64,000 nt of DNA, from positions 1 through 64,000 of the forward strand of contig JAEWKC010000009.1 in NCBI GenBank assembly GCA_023386235.1. Direction: 5' to 3'. A program made the translations under genes and the position numbers. Below the pieces are notes generated by a model. It was not told the origin of the DNA. It did no database searches and saw only the letters and a list, made by a program, of their open reading frames with translations. Positions within the stretch are counted from its first letter, which is position 1, and every line of letters starts with the position of its first letter. Below, piece after piece: positions 1 through 8,154 of this stretch. This stretch comes from Bacteroidota bacterium (GTDB taxonomy: Bacteria; Bacteroidota; Bacteroidia; Chitinophagales; Chitinophagaceae).

Positions 1-63
1 GGTTTTTCTGCGGATGTCTTTTAAATAATTTTCAGGATTACTGATTGGTTTTTTGGCTGTCAT
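1..63 (-). CDS. N-terminus of a minus-strand gene running off the window
   Basis: An ATG at position 63 opens a reading frame that stays open to the left edge (21 codons). It begins MTAKKPISNPENYLKDIRR. The composition (Lys, Asn, Pro, Asp) looks like a normal cytoplasmic protein start. No Shine-Dalgarno sequence precedes it, which is usual for this genome. The fragment is too short to assign a family, and it could be a chance frame. Confidence 0.4.
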   Translation of the reverse strand, partial: MTAKKPISNPENYLKDIRRKT

Positions 64-105
64 AATAAATCAAATTTAATTATTTTTTTGTTCTGTTTAT
101 TATGA

Positions 106-558
106 AAACACTATCTTAGTTCTGAACAATCAGTACACTTTTTGCTGACGATTTACAATATGTTTGCTACTACTATGATGGCGCAACCATTGGCATGGAT
201 GGAGGCTACCGGTTTGCCTCAGGAGGCATTTGCCATAAACGATCTGGTGCAGGTTTGGAAAAAACACAGAAGCGAAATGCAGGCAGCCGTCATCTACCCG
301 ATAGGTGATATGCCAGACGGCAAAAGCTTTACAGGGTTTGCATCTTACACGCCCGATAAAGTGTATGTTTTATTATTCCGCGAGTACACTACAGAAAACA
401 CAGGAGATTTCAAATTACCCATTAAGATGGAGCAAAAGAGCTTAAAAACATTTGTACCACTCGCCGGCCACGGCAAAATAAGCAATGTACAACACAATTC
501 TTTCTCTGTAAATATGCCGCAAAAATTCCAGTTTGTCTTTGGGTATTTTGCGCGATAA
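106..558 (+). pseudogene. C-terminal remnant of an alpha-galactosidase-like glycoside hydrolase
   Basis: The frame is open from just after a TGA at 103-105 and ends at 558. The residues resemble the C-terminal part of Bacteroidota alpha-galactosidase-type (GH36/GH27-like) enzymes: the end of a barrel (PLAWMEATGLPQEAF), a WKKHRSEMQAAVIYPIG segment, then a beta-rich tail with GKSFTGFASY and VYVLLFREYT. Only about 138 residues remain where such enzymes are several hundred long, and no catalytic domain lies upstream because a minus-strand gene starts at 63. The only starts are a TTG at 142 or an ATG at 160. I read it as a 5'-deleted remnant. The family call rests on remembered similarity and is tentative. 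Confidence 0.45.
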
Positions 559-563
559 ATATT

Positions 564-977
564 TTACGGTATTGGTTTTATATTAGCCTTGTTCAAATCC
601 ATTACAGGTACCATGCCTTCGCTGGGCAGGTAAATGATTTGTGGCAGGTCGCCTTTTTCAGCTAACTTTTCCAATGTTCTGATAAATAAATACTGGTTGT
701 AGGTAGAGTTGAGCTGTCCGTTCTCTACACGCATGGCTTCCGCCATACCTTTGGCGCGGGCTACTTCCGCTTCGGCATTGAGCTTTTCGGCTTCCAGCCT
801 GGCTTTGGCTTCTTCCACTAAAATCCGCCTGTTTTGTTCGGCTTTAGCCATTTCAGCTTTACCTGCCATTTCCTGTTGCCATACGTTGTATACGGGCATT
901 CCCCACATCATTACCAGTATGGCGGCAATAATAATGATTCCTGTCATTACTAAGTATTTTGCTTTAAATTCTTTCAT
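564..977 (-). CDS. Small membrane-anchored coiled-coil protein resembling the C-terminal part of SPFH/prohibitin proteins
   Basis: A 137-residue protein. One N-terminal membrane helix (about residues 8-28) is followed by a long charged helix rich in Ala, Glu, Lys and Arg (about 35-90, with repeats such as EAKARLEAEKLNAEAEVARAKG). A short C-terminal part contains QYLFIRTLEKLAEKGDLPQIIYLPSE. The AEAEVARAKGMAEA stretch and the following helix look like the tail of stomatin/prohibitin (SPFH) proteins, but the SPFH domain itself is absent. It lies 34 bases downstream of pyrG on the same strand and may be co-transcribed with it. The function is unknown; a scaffold role in the membrane is a guess. 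Confidence 0.75.
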   Translation of the reverse strand: MKEFKAKYLVMTGIIIIAAILVMMWGMPVYNVWQQEMAGKAEMAKAEQNRRILVEEAKARLEAEKLNAEAEVARAKGMAEAMRVENGQLNSTYNQYLFIRTLEKLAEKGDLPQIIYLPSEGMVPVMDLNKANIKPIP

Positions 978-1011
978 CTGTATAATTTTTAGTTTTTTTC
1001 TGTTTGAAATT

Positions 1012-2640
1012 TTACTTTTCGTTTTTAGTACTTTTCTGTGTGTAATAATCTTTTGCCGCTTCTACAAACTTTACAAAAAGAGGCGCGGGACTTTCTACCG
1101 TACTTTTTAATTCTGGGTGAAACTGTACACCTATAAAGAAAGGATGCTCGGGTATCTCTACAATTTCCACTAACTCTGTATCGGGGTTTCTGCCACTCGC
1201 AATCATTCCTGAATTTTCAAAATTGTTTTTGTATTCATTATTAAATTCATACCGGTGCCTGTGTCTTTCAGAGATCACATCGGTTTGGTAAATAGAATGC
1301 GCTAATGTACCTTTTTTCAGTTCGCAGGGATAAGCGCCTAGGCGCATGGTGCCGCCCATATTCTTTACTGCCTTTTGCTCTTCCATAATGGCTATTACCG
1401 GGTAGTCTGTGTCGGGCTCCAGCTCAGTAGAAGTAGCTTTGGGTATGTGCAGTACATTTCTTGCGTATTCTATTACCGCCATTTGCATACCCAGGCAAAT
1501 GCCAAAGAAAGGCATTTTGTTTTCGCGCGCGTATTGAATGGCCAGTATTTTTCCTTCCACACCACGACTGCCAAAACCCGGGGCCACCAGTATGCCGTCA
1601 AGGCCGGCCAGCTTTTCTTTTACATTTTCAGGGGTAATAAATTCGCTGTGTATATTTTGAATAATGATTTTGCATTCATTCGCTGCGCCCGCGTGTACAA
1701 AGCTTTCCAGTATGGACTTGTAAGCATCTTGCAGCTCAATATATTTTCCAATAAGTCCAATGGTGATCTTGCATTTCGGATACTTTATCTGGTCGATAAA
1801 TTCTTTCCATTTATCCAGCTTGGGTTCTTTGTATTCTTTTATATTTAATATTCTCAGGCAAATTACATCCAGTTTTTCGCGCAGCATGGTCAAGGGCACT
1901 TCGTATATGGAAGGCGCGTCTACCACTTCTATTACGGCTTCGGGCTGCACATTGCAAAAGAGGCCTATTTTACGCTTTATTTCATTGCTTAGTGGCTCTT
2001 CTGTTCTGCAGGCTATAATGTCCGGATGCACACCGGCTTCGCTCATCATTTTTACAGAATGCTGTGTAGGCTTTGTTTTCAGCTCTTTGGCCGCTTTCAA
2101 GTAAGGTACTAAGGTTAAGTGTACTACACAAACATCTTCATCGGGCAGCTCCCATTGTATCTGGCGAATGGTTTCAATAAAAGGAAGACTTTCTATATCT
2201 CCCACGGTGCCGCCAATTTCTGTGATCACAATATCAAAATCTCCTTCTTTTCCTAATAGCAACATACGATGCTTTATCTCATCGGTGATATGCGGAATGA
2301 TCTGTACTGTTTTGCCCAGGTATGCCCCTTCTCTTTCTTTATTGATAACGGTCTGGTAAATTCTGCCTGTGGTTACATTATTGGCCTGAGAAGTATTGAT
2401 GTTGAGAAATCTTTCGTAGTGCCCGAGGTCAAGGTCGGTTTCTGCGCCATCTTCTGTTACGTAGCACTCACCATGTTCGTAGGGGTTCAGTGTGCCGGGA
2501 TCTACATTGATGTAGGGATCAAATTTTTGAATGGTAACTTTAAAACCTCGAGCCTGTAACAGTTTGGCGAGTGAAGCAGCAATAATGCCTTTGCCTAAAC
2601 TACTGGTAACGCCTCCGGTAACAAATATATACTTTGCCAT
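1012..2640 (-). CDS. pyrG: CTP synthase
   Basis: Amidates UTP to CTP using ATP and glutamine, the last step of pyrimidine nucleotide synthesis, in the cytoplasm. The 542 residues match the usual family length. The N-terminal synthetase domain starts with the nucleotide-binding loop GGVTSSLGKGIIAASLAK and contains DPYINVDPGTLNPYEHGE. The C-terminal glutamine amidotransferase domain has the nucleophile motif GICLGMQ and the catalytic GVQFHPE. The ATG at 2640 gives the canonical MAKYIFVTGG start. A TAnnTTTG box lies about 100 bases upstream. The small coiled-coil membrane protein gene follows closely on the same strand. Confidence 0.98.
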   Translation of the reverse strand: MAKYIFVTGGVTSSLGKGIIAASLAKLLQARGFKVTIQKFDPYINVDPGTLNPYEHGECYVTEDGAETDLDLGHYERFLNINTSQANNVTTGRIYQTVINKEREGAYLGKTVQIIPHITDEIKHRMLLLGKEGDFDIVITEIGGTVGDIESLPFIETIRQIQWELPDEDVCVVHLTLVPYLKAAKELKTKPTQHSVKMMSEAGVHPDIIACRTEEPLSNEIKRKIGLFCNVQPEAVIEVVDAPSIYEVPLTMLREKLDVICLRILNIKEYKEPKLDKWKEFIDQIKYPKCKITIGLIGKYIELQDAYKSILESFVHAGAANECKIIIQNIHSEFITPENVKEKLAGLDGILVAPGFGSRGVEGKILAIQYARENKMPFFGICLGMQMAVIEYARNVLHIPKATSTELEPDTDYPVIAIMEEQKAVKNMGGTMRLGAYPCELKKGTLAHSIYQTDVISERHRHRYEFNNEYKNNFENSGMIASGRNPDTELVEIVEIPEHPFFIGVQFHPELKSTVESPAPLFVKFVEAAKDYYTQKSTKNEK

Positions 2641-2742
2641 TATTTTTCTTTTACATTTTATTTTTAAATAAAAAATGACCTGAAATACTTCCTTGCTTAG
2701 GAAGGCAAAAGATATAGATTACCTTTTATTAAAGAGGTCGTA

Positions 2743-2750
2743 CAAAAGTA
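2743..2750 (-). promoter_or_regulatory. Candidate -7 promoter element for pyrG
   Basis: On the minus strand the sequence reads TACTTTTG, matching the Bacteroidota -7 consensus TAnnTTTG. It lies about 100 bases before the pyrG start inside a 298-base intergenic region that otherwise holds only AT-rich sequence and a small hairpin near 2688-2704. The -33 element is not clear. Confidence 0.45.
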
Positions 2751-2938
2751 TATTTTTTTTGCGGCTAAAAAAAATGGAATCATTAAGAAGAATCATTTAA
2801 TTTTAATTTTTGATTAAATAAATATTCATATAATGATGTTGCAGATGTTTTAAAAGAAGCCAGGCTGCCATGCAATCGTGCAGGAAACCATGTATGGAAA
2901 GCCTGAATTATTTATGAATGAAGAAAATCTGCAATAAT

Positions 2939-3517
2939 CTATTGTTGATCAAAAGTAGCAATGCCATAGGCTATTCTTCTTATAAGATATTGAGTTTCAG
3001 GAGCAGGCAGAATGGTATCTGCTTCGGCATTCATATCTGAGGTGAGTATATCGTTGGTCTGCTGTTGTAAAAACTGCCAATGTACAATATCGTATTCAAT
3101 AAACTTTGCCATCTGCTCTTCTGTAAGCGCTATAAAATTAGCGTAATAGTCCGTACCTTCTACCGGAACCATTTTATGTATAAAATTAAACAGGAGTTTT
3201 TCGTCGTTGCTCAATGTTAAGCCAAAGGCCAGGTTTTCATCCGGTCTAAATTTTGGTGACATAGTGATAACCTGCAGGGCATACGCCCCTTCCTTTTTTA
3301 CAAAAGAAAGCATAATGGCTGTATAAACACCTTCATTATCTACACCGGCCAATACTACACCGTTGTGTTCCTCGTTGCCGATAGATCTTACCGCTATCAG
3401 TTCTTCTGTATCTTTATTTATATACACCTGGTCTAAAGATATTTTTCTTTCTTCTGTTATAGCAATAGGTGCGGGATTGTTTTCGAAATGCTCTGCGGCT
3501 GATTGTAATATGGACAT
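2939..3517 (-). CDS. Conserved-looking hypothetical protein
   Basis: A 192-residue soluble protein with no signal peptide or membrane helix. I do not recognise a family. It is acidic and has alternating predicted strands (LIAVRSIGNEEHNGVVLAGVD, then VYTAIMLSFVKKEGAYALQVITMSP) followed by a more helical C-terminal half. It sits directly downstream of rsmG on the same strand (22 bases apart), so the two may share a transcript. Codon use and composition resemble the neighbours. No function is proposed. Confidence 0.8.
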   Translation of the reverse strand: MSILQSAAEHFENNPAPIAITEERKISLDQVYINKDTEELIAVRSIGNEEHNGVVLAGVDNEGVYTAIMLSFVKKEGAYALQVITMSPKFRPDENLAFGLTLSNDEKLLFNFIHKMVPVEGTDYYANFIALTEEQMAKFIEYDIVHWQFLQQQTNDILTSDMNAEADTILPAPETQYLIRRIAYGIATFDQQ

Positions 3518-3539
3518 AAGGATTTATTATTTTAAAAAG

Positions 3540-4163
3540 TTATTTAGATACATGTAATAAGTATTTTTCCTCGAAAAAATCTTCAGGAAAAATTTCGTGT
3601 ATAGATATCATGCGCGGCCTGGTATTGCTTTCAGAAATTTCCTGTGCCAAATCACCTCCTTTTAAGCATATTAAACCGTTCGCAATATCAGATTTTGATT
3701 GTTTACTTATGAGTGGTTTCGCCCATTTCCATAACTCTTTCAACGGTGCTACTGCGCGCGATACTGCAAAGTCGAATGTTTGATTTTTAATATCTTCAAC
3801 TCTGGTGTGTCGGGTAGTAATATTTTTTAAACCTATAGCATTGGCGATTTCGCTTAAGACAGTAAGTTTTTTATTAATACTGTCAACCGCTAAAAACGTC
3901 GCCTCAGGAAAGAATATAGCCAATGGAATGCTTGGAAATCCGCCACCACAGCCAATGTCTATTATTTTGCTGCCATCAGCAAAGTCTGCTACCGCAGCTA
4001 TAGACAGTGAATGCAAAACATGTCGTTCGTAAAAATGAGCGGTATCTTTTCGGGAAATTACATTTATTTTGGCGTTCCACTCTTCATACAACGATTTTAG
4101 CGCTTCCAGCTGCTTCATTTGTACGTCGGTAAAGTCGGAAAAATATTTCAGAACGATTTCCAT
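3540..4163 (-). CDS. rsmG: 16S rRNA (guanine-527 N7) methyltransferase RsmG
   Basis: Transfers a methyl group from S-adenosylmethionine to N7 of G527 in 16S rRNA. The 207 residues match the GidB/RsmG family. The SAM-binding motif DIGCGGGFPSIPLA is clear, followed by an acidic residue at the end of the next strand (LAVDSINKK). The family-typical N-terminal segment ISRKDTAHFYERHVLHSLS and the SRAVAPLKELWKW segment are also present. The start ATG at 4163 lies only 4 bases after a promoter-like box, so the mRNA may be nearly leaderless. Confidence 0.96.
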   Translation of the reverse strand: MEIVLKYFSDFTDVQMKQLEALKSLYEEWNAKINVISRKDTAHFYERHVLHSLSIAAVADFADGSKIIDIGCGGGFPSIPLAIFFPEATFLAVDSINKKLTVLSEIANAIGLKNITTRHTRVEDIKNQTFDFAVSRAVAPLKELWKWAKPLISKQSKSDIANGLICLKGGDLAQEISESNTRPRMISIHEIFPEDFFEEKYLLHVSK

Positions 4164-4167
4164 TTAA

Positions 4168-4175
4168 CAAAGCTA
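4168..4175 (-). promoter_or_regulatory. Candidate -7 element for rsmG, unusually close to the start codon
   Basis: The minus strand reads TAGCTTTG and then, after 4 bases, the rsmG ATG. With transcription starting about 5-7 bases after such a box, the mRNA would begin at or next to the start codon. Confidence 0.45.
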
Positions 4176-4260
4176 AACTTAAAAATAATATTTACCCGTA
4201 TTCTTTAAGAAAAAATGGCTAAGAATTTGCTTACTGTATTGATAACTAAAATGTATAGGA

Positions 4261-4698
4261 ATGAAAAATAAAAATTGGGTGTTGCTTACCTTTTTGATTG
4301 TTATCGCTGCTTACGGATGTGCCAAGTTAAGATCTGCGGGGTATAACGATTACTTTAAACAAAAATGGATGCTTACGTATGTGCAGGGTTATGAAGATGC
4401 CGTAGTAAGCAAATCAAAAGGATATATTGATTTTACTAAAGCGCCCGGTACAAATCAGGGCGGAGCTTTTGCAGGTTGTAACCGTATGTTTTTTACTTAC
4501 GAAACAACAGCCGGCAATGCTCTAAACATCAGAGATATTGGCAGCACAAAAATGATGTGTGAAGGAATAGACTTGGAAAACGGCTTTGCCCGCCACCTAG
4601 AACAGGTAACTTCTTTTGAAATAAAAGGACATATACTTTTGCTGAAAGACGCGTCGGGCAATGTGCTGATAAAAGCAAGAGATCTGAATTGGAAATAA
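4261..4698 (+). CDS. META-domain lipoprotein (HslJ-like)
   Basis: A 145-residue envelope lipoprotein. It has a short N-terminal hydrophobic segment ending in the lipobox AAYGC (Cys20). The rest resembles the META/HslJ fold: WMLTYVQGYE near the start, then GCNRMFFTYE, a later STKMMCEGIDLENGFARHLEQ segment and ILLLKDASGNVLIKA. These match the GCNR, TRMAC and LxxxG patterns typical of META domains. In related proteins the role is outer-membrane stress or heat-shock associated, but no activity is known. It is monocistronic and converges on atpC across a shared hairpin. Confidence 0.88.
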   Translation: MKNKNWVLLTFLIVIAAYGCAKLRSAGYNDYFKQKWMLTYVQGYEDAVVSKSKGYIDFTKAPGTNQGGAFAGCNRMFFTYETTAGNALNIRDIGSTKMMCEGIDLENGFARHLEQVTSFEIKGHILLLKDASGNVLIKARDLNWK

Positions 4699-4702
4699 TA
4701 GA

Positions 4703-4740
4703 AAAAGGCTGCATAACTTCCATAAGTTTCGCAGCCTTTT
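4703..4740. terminator. Bidirectional terminator between the META lipoprotein gene and atpC
   Basis: AAAAGGCTGC (4703-4712) pairs perfectly with GCAGCCTTTT (4731-4740), with an 18-base loop. The A and T runs at the ends provide a U-tract in both directions, which suits the two convergent genes. Confidence 0.8.
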
Positions 4741-4762
4741 CTACCGATAAAAATTCAAAGAA

Positions 4763-5014
4763 TTAAGCAATTACTTTTTCTACCAATACGGTAGCTTTAT
4801 TGTTGAGCATCTCTACAAAACCGCCTGAAATATTGTATTGTTCGCCGTCTTTATCTTTTTGCTGAATTATTTTTATTTTGCCATCGCCCAGCGCGCTAAC
4901 GATAGGAGCGTGCTTATCTAATAGTTCAAACAATCCATCTACGCCCGGCAACTGCACGCCATATACCTCCCCGTTAAAGAGTTTTTTTTCAGGTGTTAAT
5001 ATTTCTAATTCCAT
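4763..5014 (-). CDS. atpC: F1 ATP synthase epsilon subunit (short form)
   Basis: Part of the F1 central stalk that couples rotation to ATP synthesis. Only the N-terminal beta-sandwich domain is present: MELEILTPEKKLFNGEV, then GVDGLFELLDKHAPIVSALGDG and ISGGFVEMLNNKATVLVE. At 83 residues it lacks the C-terminal two-helix regulatory arm found in longer (about 135-residue) epsilon subunits; short forms are common in Bacteroidota. It is normally directly downstream of atpD, but here an S23-type gene lies between them. The rest of the ATP synthase operon is not in the window. Confidence 0.95.
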   Translation of the reverse strand: MELEILTPEKKLFNGEVYGVQLPGVDGLFELLDKHAPIVSALGDGKIKIIQQKDKDGEQYNISGGFVEMLNNKATVLVEKVIA

Positions 5015-5068
5015 TTATATAAGATTTTAGTACTTGGTAAATAGATTTTAGTATTTACTTTTAGATTT

Positions 5069-5419
5069 TTATTTTAATTTATTGTAAAGCCCTAATATCA
5101 TTTTATAGATTTCTAATGCTTCATTACTCAACTTTTCACTATCCTCATCAGTCATAAAATTCAATCTTCTGGATAGTTCAATTTGTGACTGTAGTTCATT
5201 TGAAGAACCCATTGCAATTTCTAAGAAGTATTTAAATTGTGTATTCGTTGCTCTACCTGCTCCCTCAGAAATATTTGAAGGTATGGATATAGAAGCTCTT
5301 TTCATTTGATTACACAAACCATATTTTTCTTCAGGAGGAAATACTAGCAATGTTTGATAAATATTTACGGCTAAGTCCATTGCTCTTTGCCAAACCACTA
5401 ATTCTTTAAAATTGTGCAT
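5069..5419 (-). CDS. Four-helix bundle protein of the S23 / 23S rRNA intervening-sequence family
   Basis: 116 residues, entirely helical in appearance. Family hallmarks are VVWQRAMDLAVNIY near the start, YGLCNQMKRASISIPSNISEGAGR in the middle, and FLEIAMGSSNELQSQIELSRRL. This family was first seen encoded in intervening sequences of 23S rRNA, and stand-alone copies are scattered in many genomes; the function is unknown. The gene splits atpD from atpC, is flanked by AT-rich AGTACTT/AGTATTT repeats on both sides, and has a strong AGAGGTGG Shine-Dalgarno sequence that most neighbouring genes lack. These signs suggest a recent insertion. Confidence 0.93.
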   Translation of the reverse strand: MHNFKELVVWQRAMDLAVNIYQTLLVFPPEEKYGLCNQMKRASISIPSNISEGAGRATNTQFKYFLEIAMGSSNELQSQIELSRRLNFMTDEDSEKLSNEALEIYKMILGLYNKLK

Positions 5420-5423
5420 TTTA

Positions 5424-5431
5424 CCACCTCT
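5424..5431 (-). promoter_or_regulatory. Strong Shine-Dalgarno sequence of the S23 gene
   Basis: The minus strand reads AGAGGTGG, 4 bases before the ATG at 5419. Most genes in this window have no such sequence; topA, with AGGAG 9 bases before its ATG, is one of the few others. It supports the chosen start and hints at a foreign origin for the gene. Confidence 0.7.
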
Positions 5432-5490
5432 TATTTATCAAACGATAATTAAGGACTAATAAGCTAAGTACTTAATACTTAATACTTAGA

Positions 5491-6993
5491 TTACCCTGCT
5501 TGCTCCAACATTTTTTTGCCTTTTTCAATGGCATCGTCCAAAGTGCCTACCAGGTTAAAGGCAGCTTCGGGGTATTGATCTACTTCACCGTCAAGGATGG
5601 AGTTAAAGCCATTGATGGTATCGTCAATGCTAACGAATACACCTTTCAACCCTGTAAAGGCTTCTGCTACGTGGAAGGGTTGAGAAAGGAAACGTTGTGC
5701 TTTACGCGCACGGGAAACGGTAAGTTTATCTTCTTCACTCAATTCGTCCATACCAAGTATGGCAATGATGTCCTGTAATTCTTTATAGCGTTGTAAAGTT
5801 GCTTTTACCCTGTTGGCACAATCGTAGTGCTTGTCTCCCACAATGATCGGAGTAAGAATTCTGGAGGTAGAATCCAACGGGTCAACCGCAGGATAAATAC
5901 CCAGGTCGGCAATTTTACGAGACAATACGGTAGTAGCGTCCAAGTGGGCGAAAGTGGTAGCCGGCGCCGGGTCGGTCAAGTCATCCGCAGGTACATAAAC
6001 CGCCTGAACAGAAGTAATAGAGCCGCTTTTTGTAGAGGTAATCCTTTCCTGCATCAGTCCCATTTCTGTAGCCAATGTAGGCTGATAACCTACCGCTGAA
6101 GGCATACGTCCTAATAGGGCGGATACTTCAGATCCGGCCTGTGTAAAACGGAAAATGTTATCTACAAAAAATAATATGTCACGCCCTTTCCCGGCGCCGT
6201 CGCCATCACGGAAATATTCGGCAACGGTTAGTCCGGAAAGTGCTACTCTCGCTCTCGCTCCGGGAGGTTCGTTCATTTGTCCGAATACAAAAGTACATTT
6301 TGATTCTTTCATTTGCTCCATGTCGGCTTTGGAAAGATCCCATCCGCCGGCTTCCATAGAATGCATGAACTCTTCGCCGTAGGTGATAATGCCCGATTCA
6401 AGCATTTCTCTCAACAGGTCGTTTCCTTCTCTTGTTCTTTCTCCCACACCTGCAAAAACAGAAAGACCACCATGTCCTTTAGCGATATTATTGATTAACT
6501 CCTGGATCAATACGGTTTTACCTACACCCGCGCCACCAAACAAACCAATTTTTCCACCTTTGGCATACGGTTCAATCAGGTCGATAACTTTAATACCTGT
6601 AAAGAGTATTTCTGTAGCGGTACTCAGGTCTTCAAACTTAGGAGGCATAGCGTGTATGGCACGGCCGGTAGTTTTATCAATAGCCGGTAGGCCGTCAATA
6701 GGATCTCCGGTTACGTTCAACAGCCTGCCATTAATACCATCGCCGGTTGGCATTTTGATAGGGTTGCCGGTATCGTGCACCTCGGTGCCGCGCACCAACC
6801 CTTCGGTTGCATCCATCGCAATGGTTCTTACACTGTCTTCACCCAAATGTTGCTGAACTTCCAAAACAAGGGGAGCGCTGTTTTCTCTTCTGATTTCCAG
6901 AGCGTTATAAATTTCGGGAAGACTTTGAGCATCAGGAAAATGAACGTCCACTACCGCTCCGATTACCGTTTTTACCTTACCTACGTTAGCCAT
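5491..6993 (-). CDS. atpD: F1 ATP synthase beta subunit
   Basis: Catalytic subunit of F1, making ATP from ADP and phosphate. The 500 residues are close to the family norm. The Walker A loop GGAGVGKT lies near residue 155, the catalytic GERTREGNDL segment follows, and the Walker B region is ILFFVDNIFRFTQAGSEVSALLGR. The C-terminal domain carries the DELSEEDK motif. The start ATG at 6993 gives MANVGKVKTVIGAVVDV. A TAnnTTTG box lies about 67 bases upstream. The downstream atpC is displaced by an inserted S23-family gene. Confidence 0.98.
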   Translation of the reverse strand: MANVGKVKTVIGAVVDVHFPDAQSLPEIYNALEIRRENSAPLVLEVQQHLGEDSVRTIAMDATEGLVRGTEVHDTGNPIKMPTGDGINGRLLNVTGDPIDGLPAIDKTTGRAIHAMPPKFEDLSTATEILFTGIKVIDLIEPYAKGGKIGLFGGAGVGKTVLIQELINNIAKGHGGLSVFAGVGERTREGNDLLREMLESGIITYGEEFMHSMEAGGWDLSKADMEQMKESKCTFVFGQMNEPPGARARVALSGLTVAEYFRDGDGAGKGRDILFFVDNIFRFTQAGSEVSALLGRMPSAVGYQPTLATEMGLMQERITSTKSGSITSVQAVYVPADDLTDPAPATTFAHLDATTVLSRKIADLGIYPAVDPLDSTSRILTPIIVGDKHYDCANRVKATLQRYKELQDIIAILGMDELSEEDKLTVSRARKAQRFLSQPFHVAEAFTGLKGVFVSIDDTINGFNSILDGEVDQYPEAAFNLVGTLDDAIEKGKKMLEQAG

Positions 6994-7059
6994 AAATGAA
7001 ATTAATTATATCTTTTTTTATTAAAACAAATAATTCTTTACAGAATTTTTAATTATGGG

Positions 7060-7067
7060 CAAAGTTA
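7060..7067 (-). promoter_or_regulatory. Candidate -7 promoter element for atpD
   Basis: The minus strand reads TAACTTTG, matching TAnnTTTG, 66 bases before the atpD start codon. The AT-rich leader between them shows no other feature. Confidence 0.45.
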
Positions 7068-7190
7068 AGGGAATCGGAGTTGTAAAGGATAAATTTTTTA
7101 AAAATTTATTTAAGGAATTTTCTGGTGCAGGAGCGAGTGCTTTATAAGATAAACTTCTCATAGATAAAATATGAAAAAACAGAAAGAAAA

Positions 7191-8099
7191 CTACTTCAAT
7201 AAATCGCAGGGCTTAATGCCCGTCTGTCGCTTAAAAGCTGTAGAAAAATGGGAGATAGAAGAATAGCCCAATACCGCGGATACATCGGTTACCGTCATTC
7301 CTTTCTCGTAAAGAAGAAACTTGGCATGCTCCATTTTTTGCTGCAGGTAGAAATCGTAAATAGTTTGTCCAAATACTTCCTTAAATCCTTTTTTGAGGTA
7401 GCATTCATTAATAGCTACTTTCTTACTCAATTCTTTTATAGAAATAAGCGTATCTATATTTTCTAACAAAATAGCTTTTGCGCGGTGCATTTTTTCAAGA
7501 CCGGCGTTATCAGCTAAAAATTTACAGGCAAAAACTTCGTTTTTATTTTCTTCCAAAATTTCGCAGGAGCATAGCAGCAGCTCGTGCACAACAGAATTGA
7601 ACAGCACATTTTGCAGGGTAGAGCAATACGAGGTTTCCTGCAAAGTCTTCAACAGTTTTTTCTTGCGCGGGCACAAAGGCAGGATTTCTGAAAACGATTC
7701 AGTATGCTGAAAAGAAAGCACACGATCTTTTTTGCGCTGCTGGTTTGTTTGCGCAAAAGGACCTAAAAAAGTAGGATAGAAACAGAACCGGAAAACGTCA
7801 ACCGTATTGGTATTGCCGTTGCAGCTTTTGTATGATTTTACTTTGCAATTGCTGCATCCTTCCACCGTGCAATAGCGACTGCCAGTAATGCAAAATTGCA
7901 ATTGAAATGAATGCGCCTTTTTTTCAGAAGAGTCGTATTGATATACAATTTGCCCGCTTTCCGGAATATACTCTTGCTCCAAAGCTCTGAAACGCCGCAG
8001 CTCATAACTTAGCGAGCCGGGTATTTGCTGCGTTTGTGAAAACAGCAGTTCGCGGCAGAAATCGTTTTCTGGGAAAAAATTAGGTTGACTCAATTCCAT
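7191..8099 (-). CDS. AraC-family transcriptional regulator with a cysteine-rich sensor half
   Basis: 302 residues. The C-terminal third is the double helix-turn-helix AraC domain: an ISIKELSKKVAINECYLKKGFKEVFG segment, then GMTVTDVSAVLGYSSISHFSTAFKRQTG. The N-terminal half is not a recognisable cupin. It carries a cysteine cluster (CTVEGCSNCKVKSYKSC) that could bind a metal or respond to redox state. It resembles Bacteroidota AraC regulators found beside iron-uptake genes, though no such gene is next to it here. It is monocistronic, downstream of lpxC-fabZ on the same strand. Its target is unknown. Confidence 0.92.
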   Translation of the reverse strand: MELSQPNFFPENDFCRELLFSQTQQIPGSLSYELRRFRALEQEYIPESGQIVYQYDSSEKKAHSFQLQFCITGSRYCTVEGCSNCKVKSYKSCNGNTNTVDVFRFCFYPTFLGPFAQTNQQRKKDRVLSFQHTESFSEILPLCPRKKKLLKTLQETSYCSTLQNVLFNSVVHELLLCSCEILEENKNEVFACKFLADNAGLEKMHRAKAILLENIDTLISIKELSKKVAINECYLKKGFKEVFGQTIYDFYLQQKMEHAKFLLYEKGMTVTDVSAVLGYSSISHFSTAFKRQTGIKPCDLLK

Positions 8100-8154
8100 T
8101 CATTACAAAAATCCTTAAAATACTTTTCTCAATCCTATTTATAAAGTTTTATTA

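Noticed and set aside
709..1110. Plus-strand open frame of 133 codons
   Set aside because: It lies opposite the coiled-coil protein and the pyrG end, and its translation is Ser/Ala and Phe/Leu-rich without protein-like pattern.
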